This document shows, piece by piece, positions 11,753 to 23,839 of a stretch of 64,000 bases of DNA. The DNA is taken from positions 434,001 to 498,000 of the forward strand of contig JALRME010000027.1 of NCBI GenBank assembly GCA_026120035.1. Reading direction: 5' to 3'. The DNA comes from Coleophoma eucalyptorum. Its lineage: Eukaryota > Ascomycota > Leotiomycetes > Helotiales > Dermateaceae. Numbering within the stretch: the first letter of the stretch is position 1; each line of letters begins with the position of its first letter. Position numbers and translations under genes: made by a program. Below the pieces are notes generated by a model that was given only the letters and a program-made list of their open reading frames with translations, made no database searches and was not told the DNA's origin.

Positions 11753-13423
11753 ATGGCAGAGGTCATGTCACCGACTTTGGACACCAGTGCTTCTCCTGCG
11801 ACCTCGCCCATAACCTCTCCGTCCTCGAATCCGAACCATCCTATATTACCACCACTGGTAACCTCACCTCCTCAAGCCGCGAAGAGATCCAATCTACAGA
11901 GACCAACATCGTATGCCAAAAACAGAATGTCTCAATACTCTAATCACTCGACGCAGAACAGATCACGACCGCCGTCGCATGTGTTCCCATTCTTTCACTC
12001 CAGCTTGTCATACACAATCGTCCGCGACTTCGCATATCCGACAACAGACCCTATGCATTTTGGCCCCCCACCAGAACCCTCACAACCGCCATCAGGTCTT
12101 ACAACACCAGCCAGTGAATCTGGACATGGTTTCCATGACCCTCCAACCTCGTGGGATAGCAGAGGCGGGTGGTCAAGTACCGGCTGGTTAAATGAGGGCT
12201 TTAATAAAGGCGAACAACTCGCACCTATGCATTTTGGTGATGGCCCCCCGTGGAGCGAGGACGAAGATCTACAAAGTCCGGTGGTGGTAAGCTCACGGCA
12301 TCGAAAACACAAATCGACCGCATCTGGGTACGGAAGCGGTCATCGCGGCAGGGGGCGGACTAGGAGAGAGGATGGAGAGCGTACCACCAGTATGCTGAGC
12401 CGAGAAAACTATGAAGATGATCGAGGTTACTTTGTGGGTTCTGGCGGAGACGGCAGTGAGAGGTATTACGTCAATCAGGGTGAAGAAGCGGGCGGGCCTG
12501 GAGGTGAGATTGTAACATATCCTGCAGAACAAGCAAGAAGGTCATCACTCGCGCCATACAATACGCCTGGACAGAGGGATTCACACTTCGCTGGCACTTT
12601 ACCCAATAGATCTTATATGGGCGATAATGCACACGATTTCATGGAGTCTGATGCGTCGAGCTCAGCCTCATCGCCTGGTATGACACGAAACGATGAATCG
12701 AGATATTCTCGCGACTACCAATTCACGATTGCTTCGCCGGATGAAGAGATGCATGGGAAGGCGGTTGCACTTTTTGATTTCGAACGGGAGAATGAAAATG
12801 AGTTACCATTGGTAGAAGGGCAAGTTATTTGGGTATCATATCGACATGGGCAAGGATGGCTGGTGGCAGAAGATCCGAAAACACAAGAAAGTGGACTAGT
12901 TCCTGAGGAATACGTTCGTTTACTTCGAGATATTCAGGGCGGCCTTAACAGCCTGACTGGTCAGGTCACAGACCAATTGCTTAGTCCAATTGCCCCGGAC
13001 TCGGGAACTCCAACACAAGCAGACCACAACAACTCCTTTGGACACGCACCAACCGGCAGCAATGGTAGTAATGGATACCAACAACCAATACTCTCAACTT
13101 TCTCCACCTCCTCTCAGGATCTCCACCCATATCCTCCTCACCTCTTAGGCACACAAGCTGGTCAAGCTCCACCACAAGTGATACACTATCACGGCCAGCG
13201 GGGTGGGAGTCAGGCTAACACACCTACCTTGCCATCTTCATTGGAAGGCTCCAGAGATCGAAGCGCTAGTCAGGACGTGAAGCCAAGCAAGAATGAAAGC
13301 TCAAGCACCACGCCTGTGGCTACATTACCGGACGCGAAATTGGACCTTGCAGCTGTGCAACAACCTGAAAGCCCTGCCAGCGTCAAGAGCGAGTCATCTG
13401 AATCCTCTGCCGACGAGAAGTAG
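11753..13423 (+). CDS. SH3-domain adaptor, Nbp2/Skb5-like
   Basis: Single-exon gene of 556 aa, start ATG at 11753 (the in-frame TTG 21 nt upstream is disregarded). It has one SH3 domain at about residues 332-392. The domain opens with ALFDFERENENELPLVEGQ, continues with WVSYRHGQGWLVAED and closes with SGLVPEEYVRLL. The HGQGWL and GLVPEEYV signatures are those of yeast Nbp2 and fission-yeast Skb5. Those adaptors recruit type 2C phosphatases and PAK-type kinases to the HOG and cell-wall MAPK pathways. The rest is Ser/Pro/Gln-rich and probably disordered. At about residues 190-215 there is a basic Arg/His/Lys/Gly-rich patch. The family is fairly sure from the SH3 core; the pathway role is inferred from it. 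Confidence 0.85.
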   Translation: MAEVMSPTLDTSASPATSPITSPSSNPNHPILPPLVTSPPQAAKRSNLQRPTSYAKNRMSQYSNHSTQNRSRPPSHVFPFFHSSLSYTIVRDFAYPTTDPMHFGPPPEPSQPPSGLTTPASESGHGFHDPPTSWDSRGGWSSTGWLNEGFNKGEQLAPMHFGDGPPWSEDEDLQSPVVVSSRHRKHKSTASGYGSGHRGRGRTRREDGERTTSMLSRENYEDDRGYFVGSGGDGSERYYVNQGEEAGGPGGEIVTYPAEQARRSSLAPYNTPGQRDSHFAGTLPNRSYMGDNAHDFMESDASSSASSPGMTRNDESRYSRDYQFTIASPDEEMHGKAVALFDFERENENELPLVEGQVIWVSYRHGQGWLVAEDPKTQESGLVPEEYVRLLRDIQGGLNSLTGQVTDQLLSPIAPDSGTPTQADHNNSFGHAPTGSNGSNGYQQPILSTFSTSSQDLHPYPPHLLGTQAGQAPPQVIHYHGQRGGSQANTPTLPSSLEGSRDRSASQDVKPSKNESSSTTPVATLPDAKLDLAAVQQPESPASVKSESSESSADEK

Positions 13424-14811
13424 ATTCCGTGATGATCTGCTGGTCTTTATGTTAGGCTCCAGGTCTAAGGTATCTCACGCTTGTCTATAAGCATTTTGAC
13501 CGAAGCTCCAGTAGCCCGTATCTTAAACGCGCTTTCTCCTTTCCCATAGCTTTCTTGCATCTTTAAATACCCCTATATTATCGGCTTTGCATCTACCATG
13601 GCTAGACGACGGGAAATAAAACTCCCTTCTGTGCTTTCTGTCTCCGTATAATATCTTCATTTCGAGTCGGCTTGTTACTGGTATTTTGTATTATCAACGT
13701 TTCTATCAAATTTTGAGCTGGATTTGGATCTGTCTTGTAAGCTGCAAATCTTTTGGCTAGCGAGGTGTGTGAGGAGGGTCGGGCTTGGGCTCTTATTAAG
13801 TGAAACGAAGGTTTATGACCATTTACAAGAGTGCGGGGAGGAGGAGAAGAAGAAGAGGAAGAAGAAGAACACAAAGTTCAATAAGAGGACGTCAAGTTTA
13901 GGTGGTCGTTGTCTAGTGGAGCGAGTTATTGCATAGGGTTGGCCTTTCTTGAACAGGTTGGCAGAGTTGACTCTCTGTCGACTTTAGCGATAAGGATAGA
14001 TGATGCAGAATAGAGCAACTTCAAAAGACACACTGTTGTATCTGTCCATTTTGACTTACGTTGGGTTTTGAAAGTCGATGTAATGCGGTTGGAGAACCCT
14101 GCCTAATAAAACCTGCCTACTTGAGAATTTTGAACCACGAACAGGGCAATTAGCAAGAGGCCTGACTAATCGAACATGTTTATTTACTGTAATCTTAGCC
14201 TGAAAGACCTGGCAAACTCTTCCATTGCTTTGTTCAAGATTGGCGCGATTCTCACGCATACTGGATTAGCACTCCAATCTCCAATCCACCTTGGTGAACG
14301 AACTTTTTACCTTGATGAAATATAGTCGTCTATAATCTTTGTAATACTAAGTTACTCTACGCAATTGAGCATACGTCATACCCACAGAGAGAGAAGACGC
14401 CTGCCATCTGTTTCAAGCGAGCTCCTATCCCGTTATACTTCTAAGTCGATCCTTCTCGTGGTATTATAATCAAGCTACCAAGCACACGAAACATTCTTCG
14501 ATGGGCGGCTTCTGATGATGCTTCAAGTAACTCGGTCAACCAGATATACTTAGCTTTATCCCACTAAATCTAGTAAAACAAGAGATTTTGCTGTGGCTTC
14601 ACCTTTCTTTCTTCCCTCGTGCACATAGTGAGGCGAGGTCCTGATGGCAATAGAAATGACGGCTCGATCCGGGCAATTAAGCGGGCACCCTTGTTGCTCC
14701 AGTCAGATCTTCCATCGTCCATCCACTTCTGCCCTCTCCTCTACCTTATCTTTCTTTCTTTTCTGCAACATCTACACCCTTAATCTCTCACCAGCACCGC
14801 TACTTTCCAGG
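13424..14811. other. intergenic; 3' region and nicotinamidase promoter
   Basis: No gene seen. A purine-rich GAGGAGAAGAAG tract lies at about 13836-13870. The stretch just before 14812 is pyrimidine-rich and looks like a leader. Confidence 0.5.
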
Positions 14812-16244
14812 ATGGCATCTCCTAATGCATGCTGCGTTTCCGCTCTCATTATCGTAGATGTCCAAGAAGATTTCTGCCCGCCTGTAAGTGTCATTGGGTG
14901 CCCTCAAATATTCATTTTGCGTTGCGCTTCATTCCTCAGATTTATGCCATATCTATCACTTGGATTTGAGAAATTGATATTACAACCTCTAGGTGCTTGA
15001 TGGGATTTGTATGGCTTGTGTTAGTTCATAAAGTCTCATGTTATAGTTTCAGATTGATATGATTATATCTTTACTTTTGCTTTTGTTTAGCGGAAGTTGG
15101 GATCATAGGTGCCCGAGTTCTTCTAAGTGGATGGGCTACGCCGCAACTAATGGCCGTGAGATGTGGTGATGGAGGTAGTGTACCTCGATGGGAGGGTTCT
15201 CTACGGGGCTTGGCGTCAGTGGATGTTTCCCTATTCCTGGACGCTTCCTCTCGGGTTGAGTTGCACATACTATAGAATTCTATCTTCTCGATAGATGGTT
15301 TAACCCGTGTGGTACTCGTGCTCGTGCCAACAATATTGATGCCACCTGTAACGGTAGTTTCCTAGCTCCTTTCTTGTGTGTTGCGAACATTGTTTTGGTG
15401 AAGTTCAGCCCCTCCGGGTGTCAAGGCATCCGTCCCTACTGCCACTTAGCCTGGGAGCTGTTTTTTTCCACATTTAAATGTCTTGTAACTTTCCATATCG
15501 GCAAAAGCTTCAGCCTATGGCGATACTCAAGGCTCTTACTTTTTACTATTCCCCTTGCTGCTATATCAGAACCTATTTCACACACTCAACCATGTAATCA
15601 CTCCACTCCTTCATCACTAACCTCCACGGCTACAGAACGGCTCCCTCGCCGTCCCCGACGGCCGCTCCATAGTCCCGGCAGTCAATACGCTCCTCTCCCT
15701 TCCATTTGCCCTCAAGATCGCCACGCAGGACTGGCATCCAGCGGACCACATCTCCTTCGCCTCAAACCACCCTGGAGCCTCGCCGTACACATCCACCACA
15801 ACGATCGTCAACCCGTCCAACCCCGCCGAGACCTACACGACGCAACTCTGGCCCGTACACTGCATCCAACACACGTCCGGCGCGGCCCTGATCCCCGAAC
15901 TCGCCCACTCGCACATCGATCGCGTGATTCAGAAAGGTGCGCACAAAGATGTCGAGATGTACTCGGCCTTCTACGACCCGTTGACGGCACCGCGGTGTGT
16001 GGATTCGGGCCTAAGTGCGATCTTGAAGGAGCGGGGCGTGACGCATGTTTATGTGGTCGGGCTGGCGGCGGATTACTGCGTGCGTGCTACGGCGATTGAT
16101 GCTGTTCGTGAGGGGTTTGTGACGTACGTGGTGAGGGAGGGAACGAGGGCGGTGGACCAGGGGAAGTGGGACCAAGATGGAGAGAAAGATGTTGCGGGTA
16201 TGGGGGTCGGGTTTGTAGATTTGGGGGATGTAAAGTTAGGATAG
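14812..16244 (+). CDS. nicotinamidase (Pnc1-like isochorismatase fold)
   Basis: Hydrolyses nicotinamide to nicotinate and ammonia in the NAD+ salvage pathway, relieving sirtuins of nicotinamide inhibition. Exons 14812..14883 and 15636..16244 give 226 aa, close to yeast Pnc1. The junction joins DVQEDFCPP to NGSLAVPDGRSIVP, exactly the expected continuous motif, so nothing is missing between them. The catalytic triad is visible: D16 (IIVDVQEDF), K124 (IQKGAHKD) and C172 (LAADYCVRAT). Metal ligands include D56 and H58 in TQDWHPADH, with a third His probably in WPVHC. The odd point is the intron: 752 nt, more than ten times the usual length here. It has a good donor (GTAAGT), branch (CACTAAC) and acceptor (ACAG). 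A longer open frame overlapping the second exon in another frame is a shadow. Confidence 0.93.
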
Positions 16245-16940
16245 AGGGAAGGTGAGGGTGGAGGATGCGTTTTGGCGGATGAGCGATCGATCTATTCGCT
16301 TTCTCGTTAACCAAACAGGTTTCGGTGGCTGACATCAAAGGTCATGCAATAGTTGAGATTTCGAGCAGCTACTTAAGTCTAAGGTAGGTATCGGTCCTTC
16401 AGGGTAGTAAGCATTATAATGGGCTATGTATCTAGTCAAGGCCATACTGTCACGTATATAAACGAAGGATCAAGAGATATAAAAGCTATCATGTCTGGTA
16501 TGATCTAAGATCTATGACCTACGCAAGGTATGCAGTATAATGCAAGACAGTGCAATACATCGACCACAGTATTGATATCATATACAGTGAGCGAACCCAG
16601 GTACCGGCCTTGACACAAGTCAAATATAAAACAAGACGACACCAGCCCGAACCAGGTAAAAGGAGAGATATGCGGTCGGTTTCACGACGACACACACCTT
16701 CCTTCCGTAATAATTCCAAAGTGAACATCTCATCACAACGAACAACAGAAGGTAATAAGAGTCGGTGTTCATCCGCATCCCGACTCGAGGACCCGATGAG
16801 ATGGTGTATTTCATCGAGACCATCATTTATAGCATCATAACAGTGCTTTAATAAAGTCAGTCATCGTTACTATCAAGGTTTGATAAAGCATCAAGGCAAA
16901 CCGACGAAGGAAGAGAAGAATAGGATAAAAGACTCACCAC
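16245..16940. other. intergenic between convergent genes
   Basis: AT-rich 3' regions of the nicotinamidase gene and of the small minus-strand gene. No gene or repeat seen. Confidence 0.5.
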
Positions 16941-17171
16941 TTAAGCACCACGGCCCCTTCGCAAGATGACCTCCAAAGCGTGCTTGACCTTTTGTCCATC
17001 GAACTGCCCCTGGGCTTGACGCCAGAAACGAGACTGGGTAAATCTAGCACGGGGGAAGCGTTCGAGGGCAAGTGGTGTACCAAGGATGACGGCGGGACTG
17101 AAAGCCAACAAGAGAGCAGCGAAGGCAGTGGACTCGCGGATCTTGAGAGAGGCTCTGAGTGCTGAAGACAT
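16941..17171 (-). CDS. small unknown protein, 76 aa
   Basis: A single open frame beginning at the ATG at 17171 and ending in TAA. I do not recognise the family. The N-terminus has basic residues within its first 12 positions. One hydrophobic segment follows (AFAALLLAFSPAVILGTPLA, about residues 17-36). The remainder is Arg-, Gln- and Phe-rich and ends RRGRGA. The pattern of a basic lead, one membrane segment and a short basic tail would fit a small membrane or organelle protein, but this is inference. Reasons to call it a gene are a proper ATG, base composition unlike the flanking intergenic DNA, and balanced amino-acid use. A GTGAGT donor-like site lies just past the stop, so a 3' UTR intron or longer model is possible. 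Confidence 0.55.
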   Translation of the reverse strand: MSSALRASLKIRESTAFAALLLAFSPAVILGTPLALERFPRARFTQSRFWRQAQGQFDGQKVKHALEVILRRGRGA

Positions 17172-19697
17172 TTTGGGTGTATACTAAGGGTACCTAAATG
17201 TAGTAGGTTGTTATAAAGATAGATGAATGGTAGTTCTGATGTAGCAAAGTGATAGAGTGGAGAGGTTCTGATGAAAAGAGTAAGTAGTAATCAAGAGCAG
17301 GTAAAGGGAGGAGTACGGCCAGGTATTTATGGAAGACGACTCTGGGTCAGGTCACTTCCTCCTGCCTCTCCTGACTCTGGCACTCGAGGGAGACAGAGCC
17401 ACACGCGTATCAAGTGTGCGGGGTAGATGGTCTGGGGAATAAGTGGAGTGTGGTACTTTTGGCGTATAAGGTACCAGGCGCACAACCATGACGGTGATAA
17501 TCTCATCTGCTATTGGATGTACAGTCACTCAAGGGGTGCAATTGGCAACATATTTAATCATAGCGGTTGTGTCGAGCCTTGCCCGATTACTTCTTTACTT
17601 CTTGGATTGTGCCACTGGGCCGCAAGAGAAGCCCACAACATACCTGGCTGTGATATTGTCTCCTGCATCTCATTCTCGTGCTCGCTTGAAGTAATGTATC
17701 ATCCGTTCGTAAATGGCATGATCATTTTCGGATTGCGGCGGTTACTTGTTCTCACTGAGGCAAGGAGATATAGAGTATGTTCCAGTCGAGTGTGCGGAAA
17801 TTGAGGAGTTGAGGCAACCATCAGCAACTGGAAAGAGGTCTTGCCGCTCTTACGAAGTCCAAGTCAGCATAGCATGCACGGCATACTACCAGCATCATAC
17901 GAGGATGCAACAGTATCCTGATTCCCTGAAATGATCGCACTCGTAACACGTGAACACGGTAAGCATTCTCAATAACGGACACTCCAGCAAAATCAATGAT
18001 GGCATCCATTCAAGTATCCGGAGCCAATCTTGACACGCGACGTAGTGGTGATGGAGAGCACGACCAAGTAATGAGACCGTTGCTGCTTGAGAGTACGAAC
18101 ACACCAACGCACACGACCTTCCCTTTCCATGGATGCGTCTGGGGCCAATCGGACAAGGTGCTGCAGGAGATTTTCCTGGTTGGCGTGGTGGTTGTCTCGC
18201 TGAACTCAAACGGGACCCTGGCCGGTTATTGGAGGAAGCGAACTGCAAGTATAGGATGAGGGCGAGAGCTCTCGTGCAAAGGGCAGCTGAACAGGTTCCT
18301 CTGCATCTTCAGAGCGGGTCGGTATTGCGGGAGCCGATCTATCATGGCTTTTTCTAGACCGGCAAGCAGATGCTGGGTTCAGATAGATGAAAAAGAGCCC
18401 TGATTGTGTTGCGATCATGATGGACGTTGCAGAAATGACGCTACCGGGACCCACTGTGGAGAGAGAAATCACCCCACAAAAACCCACTGCCGCTACTACA
18501 ACAATGGCGGTCCACTTTTTAACGCCTTTCATTCTTCTACCGGAATGTCAACTCTATTATCGTTGTTTGTACGTGCGTGTCCTGGCACCGCCTTCGACCA
18601 TCGCGAATCCTATTTTGTCCTACTTGGACCTTGGAATTCCTCCTTCATATCATGATTTTCATGGCTGATGTCGTCTCCGTGGCGCATTTCTGGTTGTTCG
18701 CTCGAAGGTCCTGGGAGTTTTGTATGCAGGTACGGTCAGGTCCATAAAACGGACACGACACGATGCCCCAAAATGCTGTCTAGTTTCTCGCTTCAAGCAG
18801 TACTTGTCGAGGTGTCTCCCACATGGCTTTAGGTCTATGCTTACTGATATCGGTCTTCAGCTTCCGGCCAGCAGTTTTGCCAGCGGAAGGACCAACCTAC
18901 TTCCCGTGGTCCGATCCTCCTTGACAGATCTGCCGCTGCTAAGGTAGCTGGTCTCAGATTGATCTCCCTTGGCACACTCGCTGGTCGGGACAGATATGCA
19001 GTTGGTGAGTGTTAATCAAGTGATTGAGAGTGAGGATGTGGCTACTATGCTAGCTAGAATACCAGATACTTGGGGTGCGGTATTGCATGCATTGAAAAGG
19101 TGCCACTCATTCGTTCGTTCGCACTTTTTTTGAACAAGAAGCCGTCTGCCTGCATCTTCAGTGCGGCAACAAGCCATGGCAGAAGGACTCTCATCTGTGG
19201 AGGCGTATGTCAAAAGTGCCACCAAAGTAATACGGTACTAAACTCCAGCCCGGTGTTCCTGCATGAAGATAGATGGATTGGCGGGGGGTGGGGTTCCAGC
19301 TAGCTGAGTCTGGCATCCAAGGAAAGCTGTTGTCTGTCTCTTCAAGTCAAGAGAGGAAAGTGCGTATTTGCGCACACTAAGGCACGGCACTTAGATAGGC
19401 CAGGTCGCACCAGTGCTTTCAATCTTTCTCTCTGTAAAACACTCACTTTCATCTTAAGTCCTCGTCATATCTACACTCCTTTTAGAAGGTCGCCGCTGGA
19501 CCATCCATCCCTATTCACTCATTGATATTGAGCGCTAGCGCTATTACACTCCTTTTCAGCGGCGGACTTTCGAAGCAAATAAGACAATACCTCAAGACCT
19601 CACTCTATAACACTCCTAACCTTCCACCTTCTTGCATATACTTTGAGTCCGACGACCAAAATCCTAAGAATAAGTCCTAGCGTCCAATACGGCCACG
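17172..19697. other. long intergenic region before the Tos1-like gene
   Basis: About 2.5 kb. No gene can be supported. One minus-strand open frame near 18206-18532 starts with ATG and encodes a hydrophobic N-terminus but has no continuation. The final 300 nt before 19698 are CT-rich with repeated CACTCCTTTT-like units and form the likely promoter and leader of the next gene. Confidence 0.5.
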
Positions 19698-21540
19698 ATG
19701 AAGTATCACTTTGTAAGCGCGGCAGCTCTTGCGGCATTGGTTCCCCTTTCCAGTGCCGCTGGCGACTTTTGTGGCCTTGGTTCAACTGAGATCGACGGTA
19801 ACTGGTTTTGCCAAGCAGTCACAGCTATCCAGTACACAAATGTCGGCTTCCCTGGCTCGTACAATCAGATCACTGATATGCCTCCCAATGGTGAGTGCTC
19901 TTCAGAGACAACCAGTTTTAGCGGTCCATTGTCGCCGCTTGATGGAGAGGTGAGTCCACAGATTATAGAACGCTCTGCAGCAGTTGACTTGGACACTTAC
20001 AGGTATCTGTCCACTTTCGAGGTCCTCTTCAATTGAAACAGTTTGCCGCCTACACGCCTTTAAGTTCAAATTCAAAGAGGAAGCGTTCACGAGCTGGCTC
20101 CTTCGCGCGTCGCAAAGGCCAGAAGCACTTCCACCATGAGAAGCATGCCAATTTCAAGGCCAGGATAGAGAAGCGCCAGGATTGGGTCACCGCTACCATT
20201 GATGGGAATGTTGTGTCGTGGATCAACAATTACCCCGGACCTGAGTCAACTGCCACAATTGTCAGTGCAGGGCCTCCAGCACCAGCCATGGTCACAGCAG
20301 TAATTGATGGCAAGATTGTTTCCTGGACAAATAACTACTTTGGTCTATCTTCAACTTTATCTGAAGCAAAGACTACAATCTCCCAGGAAACTACTGAGAC
20401 CGTCCACATCACTGAAACCGCACCAACGCACACAACCACCATCACACTCTCACAGGCTGCCAGTTATGGGCAGGCTGCAGCTACAACACTTCTCACAACA
20501 ACTAACACTGATACTCAGACTGCTGATATGATAACTGCGACAATTAATGGGAATATTGTCTCCTGGCCAAACAATCCTGACGTCGCTCCAACCAGTCCGA
20601 CTCAAGACAATGTTGTGGAAGCCCCCGCGGTCAAGGTGTCGCCCTCCGCCCAAGCACAACCAGTCCCAGAGACTTCAAATCCAATATCTGCGGACCAAAT
20701 AGAAAAAGCTTCGTATGATAATGTGGGAGACTACACAAGAATTGGATACTATGATTCTGTTTCTCAAACTTTAGATAACCTGGTTTTCCTCGGTAACCAT
20801 GGTGGAGAAGGGTCCGGTGTTAATGACTTGTAAGCGAGGACAAACTACTCAGTCGCAGAAGTTAATTGTTGATAGAGTCTATGGTGCCTCCCTTTCTTAT
20901 ATCAATGCTGCTGCCAATGGCGGCGCTGAAGGTCCTGTTATCTTGGAGGACTGCACTTTACCTTCCAACACCGAAGTTGTCATCATGCTTGCAGCCGAAT
21001 GTGGTGAGAGCGACTGCGGTTACTTTCGACCCGGCTCTGTGGCTCATCGTAATAATTCCATAGCACCTGAAAAGACCGTGCACTAATGGTTGTATAGACG
21101 GATTTGATGGAGCAGACAAGATTTTCCTCTTGGAGTTTGCGATGCCCCATGACACTAGCTCCGATCTCAACAATGACATGCCATCCATATGGTTGCTCAA
21201 TGCACAGATTCCCCGGACTTTGCAGTACGGCAGTGCTAATTGCTCTTGCTGGACATCTGGCTGTGGTGAATTTGACATTGCAGAGGCTGTAACTCCTGGG
21301 TCAACTTTCCTGAAATCCACACTTCACACCAACACTCCTGGCAGCGACTCGGACTATATTGCTCGACCTACCGAGAGTACCATGAAGCTTGCAGTCGTCT
21401 TCGATGCCAGTACATCAGCCATTCATATCCAAGTCCTCGATGACAGCACTCAGTTCACCGCATCTATGTCTATGGCCGAGGTAAAACAAATGTGTTCGAG
21501 CTCCAGTGGAAGAACTTCAACGTTTGCCGTTGCCACATGA
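19698..21540 (+). CDS. tos1: Tos1-like secreted cell-wall protein
   Basis: Secreted wall protein of the yeast TOS1 family (N-terminal DUF2403, C-terminal TOS1-like putative glycosyl hydrolase). Four exons (19698..19949, 20003..20829, 20876..21048, 21098..21540) with introns of 53, 46 and 49 nt give 564 aa. A signal peptide ends near SSAAG. The N-domain has GNWFCQAVTAIQYTNVGFPG and, across the first junction, PLDGE joined to VSVHFRGPLQLKQF. The C-domain has SQTLDNLVFLGNHGGEGSG, NTEVVIM, MPSIWLLNAQIPRTLQYG, CSCWTSGCGEFDIAEA and KSTLH. Splicing is supported because each junction restores a conserved motif, such as VAH joined to HGFDGADKIFLLEF. Between the domains is a Thr/Ser-rich region with three copies of a W-centred motif (residues about 144-161, 180-196 and 260-275), the first just after Lys141-Arg142. 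Expected location: cell wall or extracellular space. Confidence 0.92.
20180..20575 (+). repeat. three copies of a W-centred peptide motif inside the Tos1-like protein
   Basis: Copies at 20180..20233, 20288..20338 and 20528..20575 encode DWVTATIDGNVVSWINNY, MVTAVIDGKIVSWTNNY and MITATINGNIVSWPNN. The spacers are Thr/Ser/Pro-rich. The first copy follows the dibasic pair KR, a possible kexin site; the other two do not. Confidence 0.9.
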
Positions 21541-22774
21541 CCGATGCTGGCAACAGTCATGCAGTGAATATTGGCTTCTTTCACACATGTCGGAACCGTT
21601 GAAGCCGCCTACAACAAAGCATGTTGATTCGCTACTGAGAAAATGCCTCTTTAGCTTCCTGGAAATTCTCCAAATATCGCGTTGGTTGGATTGTGGGTTT
21701 GAGGATCGATTGATGTTACCTTGCGAGTTACCTTTTCTAGTATGTGCTCTCTGTTCCGTGACAGATGCCCATATCAAGGTTGTACATAAGACAAATACTT
21801 CAAGTCGAAGCTTCTTACGGCCAGCTTTAAGTGAATGTGCATAGTGAATAATTATGAAAGAGTAGTTCAGGGCCATTCATTGTAGATGCAGATGCATGGT
21901 CAGAAGTTCGCTTGCTCTCTAAGCACATTGCATATTGTATTTAGCCAATCATATTGGACTGTTCGTTTACCTGCCCCCGCTAAAATAGAGGCACGTTCAC
22001 GGTGCCTGGCATTAAGTACGTGAGTACTTTTAATTCTTGAAATTCTGCAAGTAACCAAGCCACTAGTTGATGAGTAACGGTAAGATAATCGATCGAGAAC
22101 AAGAACACTGAACATTGAATATTTGTTGAACACTCCAAAAATTGCTTTATAGAGTCCAAGTGCTCGTCGGCGTCAGGATCTAGGGGCAAGCGTGCGCGAA
22201 AGCTCATTACAAAGCCATGACCACAGCGTCATCGCCAACAATGCGACGAAGCCACAACCAACAACCCTGTATAGGATTATGAAGAGTTACAAAGACTCCC
22301 CCCGGTACTTTAGTAAAGGACGAAAAACCCGAAGCGCGAAGAGCCGCACACGTTTCGTGCGCCGGCCTAACTTTTCTGAGTCGGGACAATTTTGGTGTTC
22401 TCTTGGACCGAGGCGGACGAGCCATTCAAGCAAGCTATGTCTTGGGTAGGGAAGCAGGCTGCCAATACTGATTACATCCTTCCCACTGTCAACCAGTTAC
22501 TCAGCTTTTGGCTGGAATTTTAGGTCGTAGGCTGCACTAGACTAAACTCTGATTGCACAAGAGGGGATCCTTTTGCACCTTGGAAATGGGCAAGTATAAG
22601 TATAAAGCTACCTTCCTTCTAGGAATGTCTCTTCATTCACATCCCCATACTTCCTCTTTATCTTCTTGGGTTCCTTTCAAGCTTCCTCGCCAGCCACATA
22701 CAACCAGTTTCTACCAAATCCACACATTCCAGTCATAGTTGATCCAGCACCACCCACCACAGACTCACACTAAA
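21541..22774. other. intergenic before the NmrA-like gene
   Basis: No gene seen. The left half is AT-rich 3' sequence. The last 150 nt contain CACATCC and TTCCTT runs of a likely promoter and leader. Confidence 0.5.
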
Positions 22775-23839
22775 ATGGCCACCAAAAAGATCCTCGTCGT
22801 CTTTGGCGCTACAGGTGGACAAGGTGGCTCAGTAGTAAAAAGCATGCTCGCTGACCCCAAGATGACCAGCAGCTGGAAGATCCGCGGTATCACTCGCGAT
22901 GTTAGTAAGCCATCGGCAAAGGCCTTGGAAGCCCAAGGTGTTGAGACGGTCGCTGCAGATCTGAACGACAAGGCATCTTTGAAGAAAGCCCTGCACGGTG
23001 CTTACGCCGTCTTTGCGGTTACAAATTATTGGGAGAAAATGAGCGTTGAGATTGAAGTGGGGCAGGGAAAGGCGATTGCTGATGCTGCTAAGGTATGTTT
23101 AAGAGCAAGCAAGGATGACGAGAAATCAGACCAATACTAATAGTTTTGCAGGAAGAAGGGATTCAGCATCTGATCTGGAGTTCTTTGATGAATGTCACAA
23201 AACGTAGGTCCTGGAGGATACTAGCTACCATATTTAATCACTAATTGGAATGGCACAGTATCTAAGGGTGTTCTCACTAAGGTCTACCACTTTGACTCCA
23301 AAGCTCAAGTCGAGGAATACATTCGTAGTATTGGTGTACCGGCAACATTCTTCATGCCAGGCTACTTCATGTCTAACGTTCCCGGAGGAGGTCTCCGCAA
23401 GATGGGGCCAACCTGGGGTATGGGACTTCCGATCCCAACTAATTCACCAATCCCTATGTTCGACGCCCAAGACGACACCGGAAAGTTTATCAAGGGCATC
23501 CTCCTCAACCGCGAGAAAGTACTTGGCAAACGCATCTTCGGAGCTACTGACTACCTAACCGTCGAGGAGATCGTCAAGCAGTTCTCTGAAGTATTTCCAG
23601 AGGACGGGAAAGATGCAAAGGCTCTTGAAGTACCGCACGAAGCCTTTACCAGTGCATTGGCTGCTAAGGGCATGCCAGAGTTTGTGCAGCAGGAATTGTT
23701 GGAGAATATGAGACTTATGCCTGAGTTTGGTTACTATGGTGGTGAGAGTCTTGACGAGAGCCATAGCATTCTAGTGGATAAGTTGACAACTTGGAAGGAT
23801 TTTTGTAAGAATTCTAAGGCCTTTGAAGGGTTGAAATGA
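22775..23839 (+). CDS. NmrA-like family NAD(P)-binding protein
   Basis: Rossmann-fold protein of the atypical short-chain dehydrogenase (NmrA-like) type. Such proteins bind NAD(P) and often act as redox sensors or reductases; the substrate is unknown. Three exons (22775..23092, 23152..23203, 23259..23839) with introns of 59 and 55 nt give 316 aa. The dinucleotide motif VFGATGGQGGSVV sits at the N-terminus. The segment DLNDKASLKKALHGAYAVFAV matches the usual region after the second strand. WSSLMNVTK joined to LSKGVLTKVYHFDSKA across the second junction is typical of the family and supports the short middle exon. The C-terminal part (PAFF-like ATFFMPGYFMSNV, then GYYGGESLDES) also fits the family. 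The start is the ATG at 22775 after the leader ACTAAA. No cluster partners are nearby, so regulatory and metabolic roles cannot be told apart. Confidence 0.9.

Noticed and set aside
15374..16099. Longer frame overlapping nicotinamidase exon 2 in another register
   Set aside because: Its right half is a shadow of the nicotinamidase exon and its left half lies in the intron without domain content.
18206..18532. Minus-strand 108-codon frame with ATG and a hydrophobic N-terminus
   Set aside because: It vaguely recalls a first transporter helix but has no second helix, no partner exon and a composition like the surrounding DNA.
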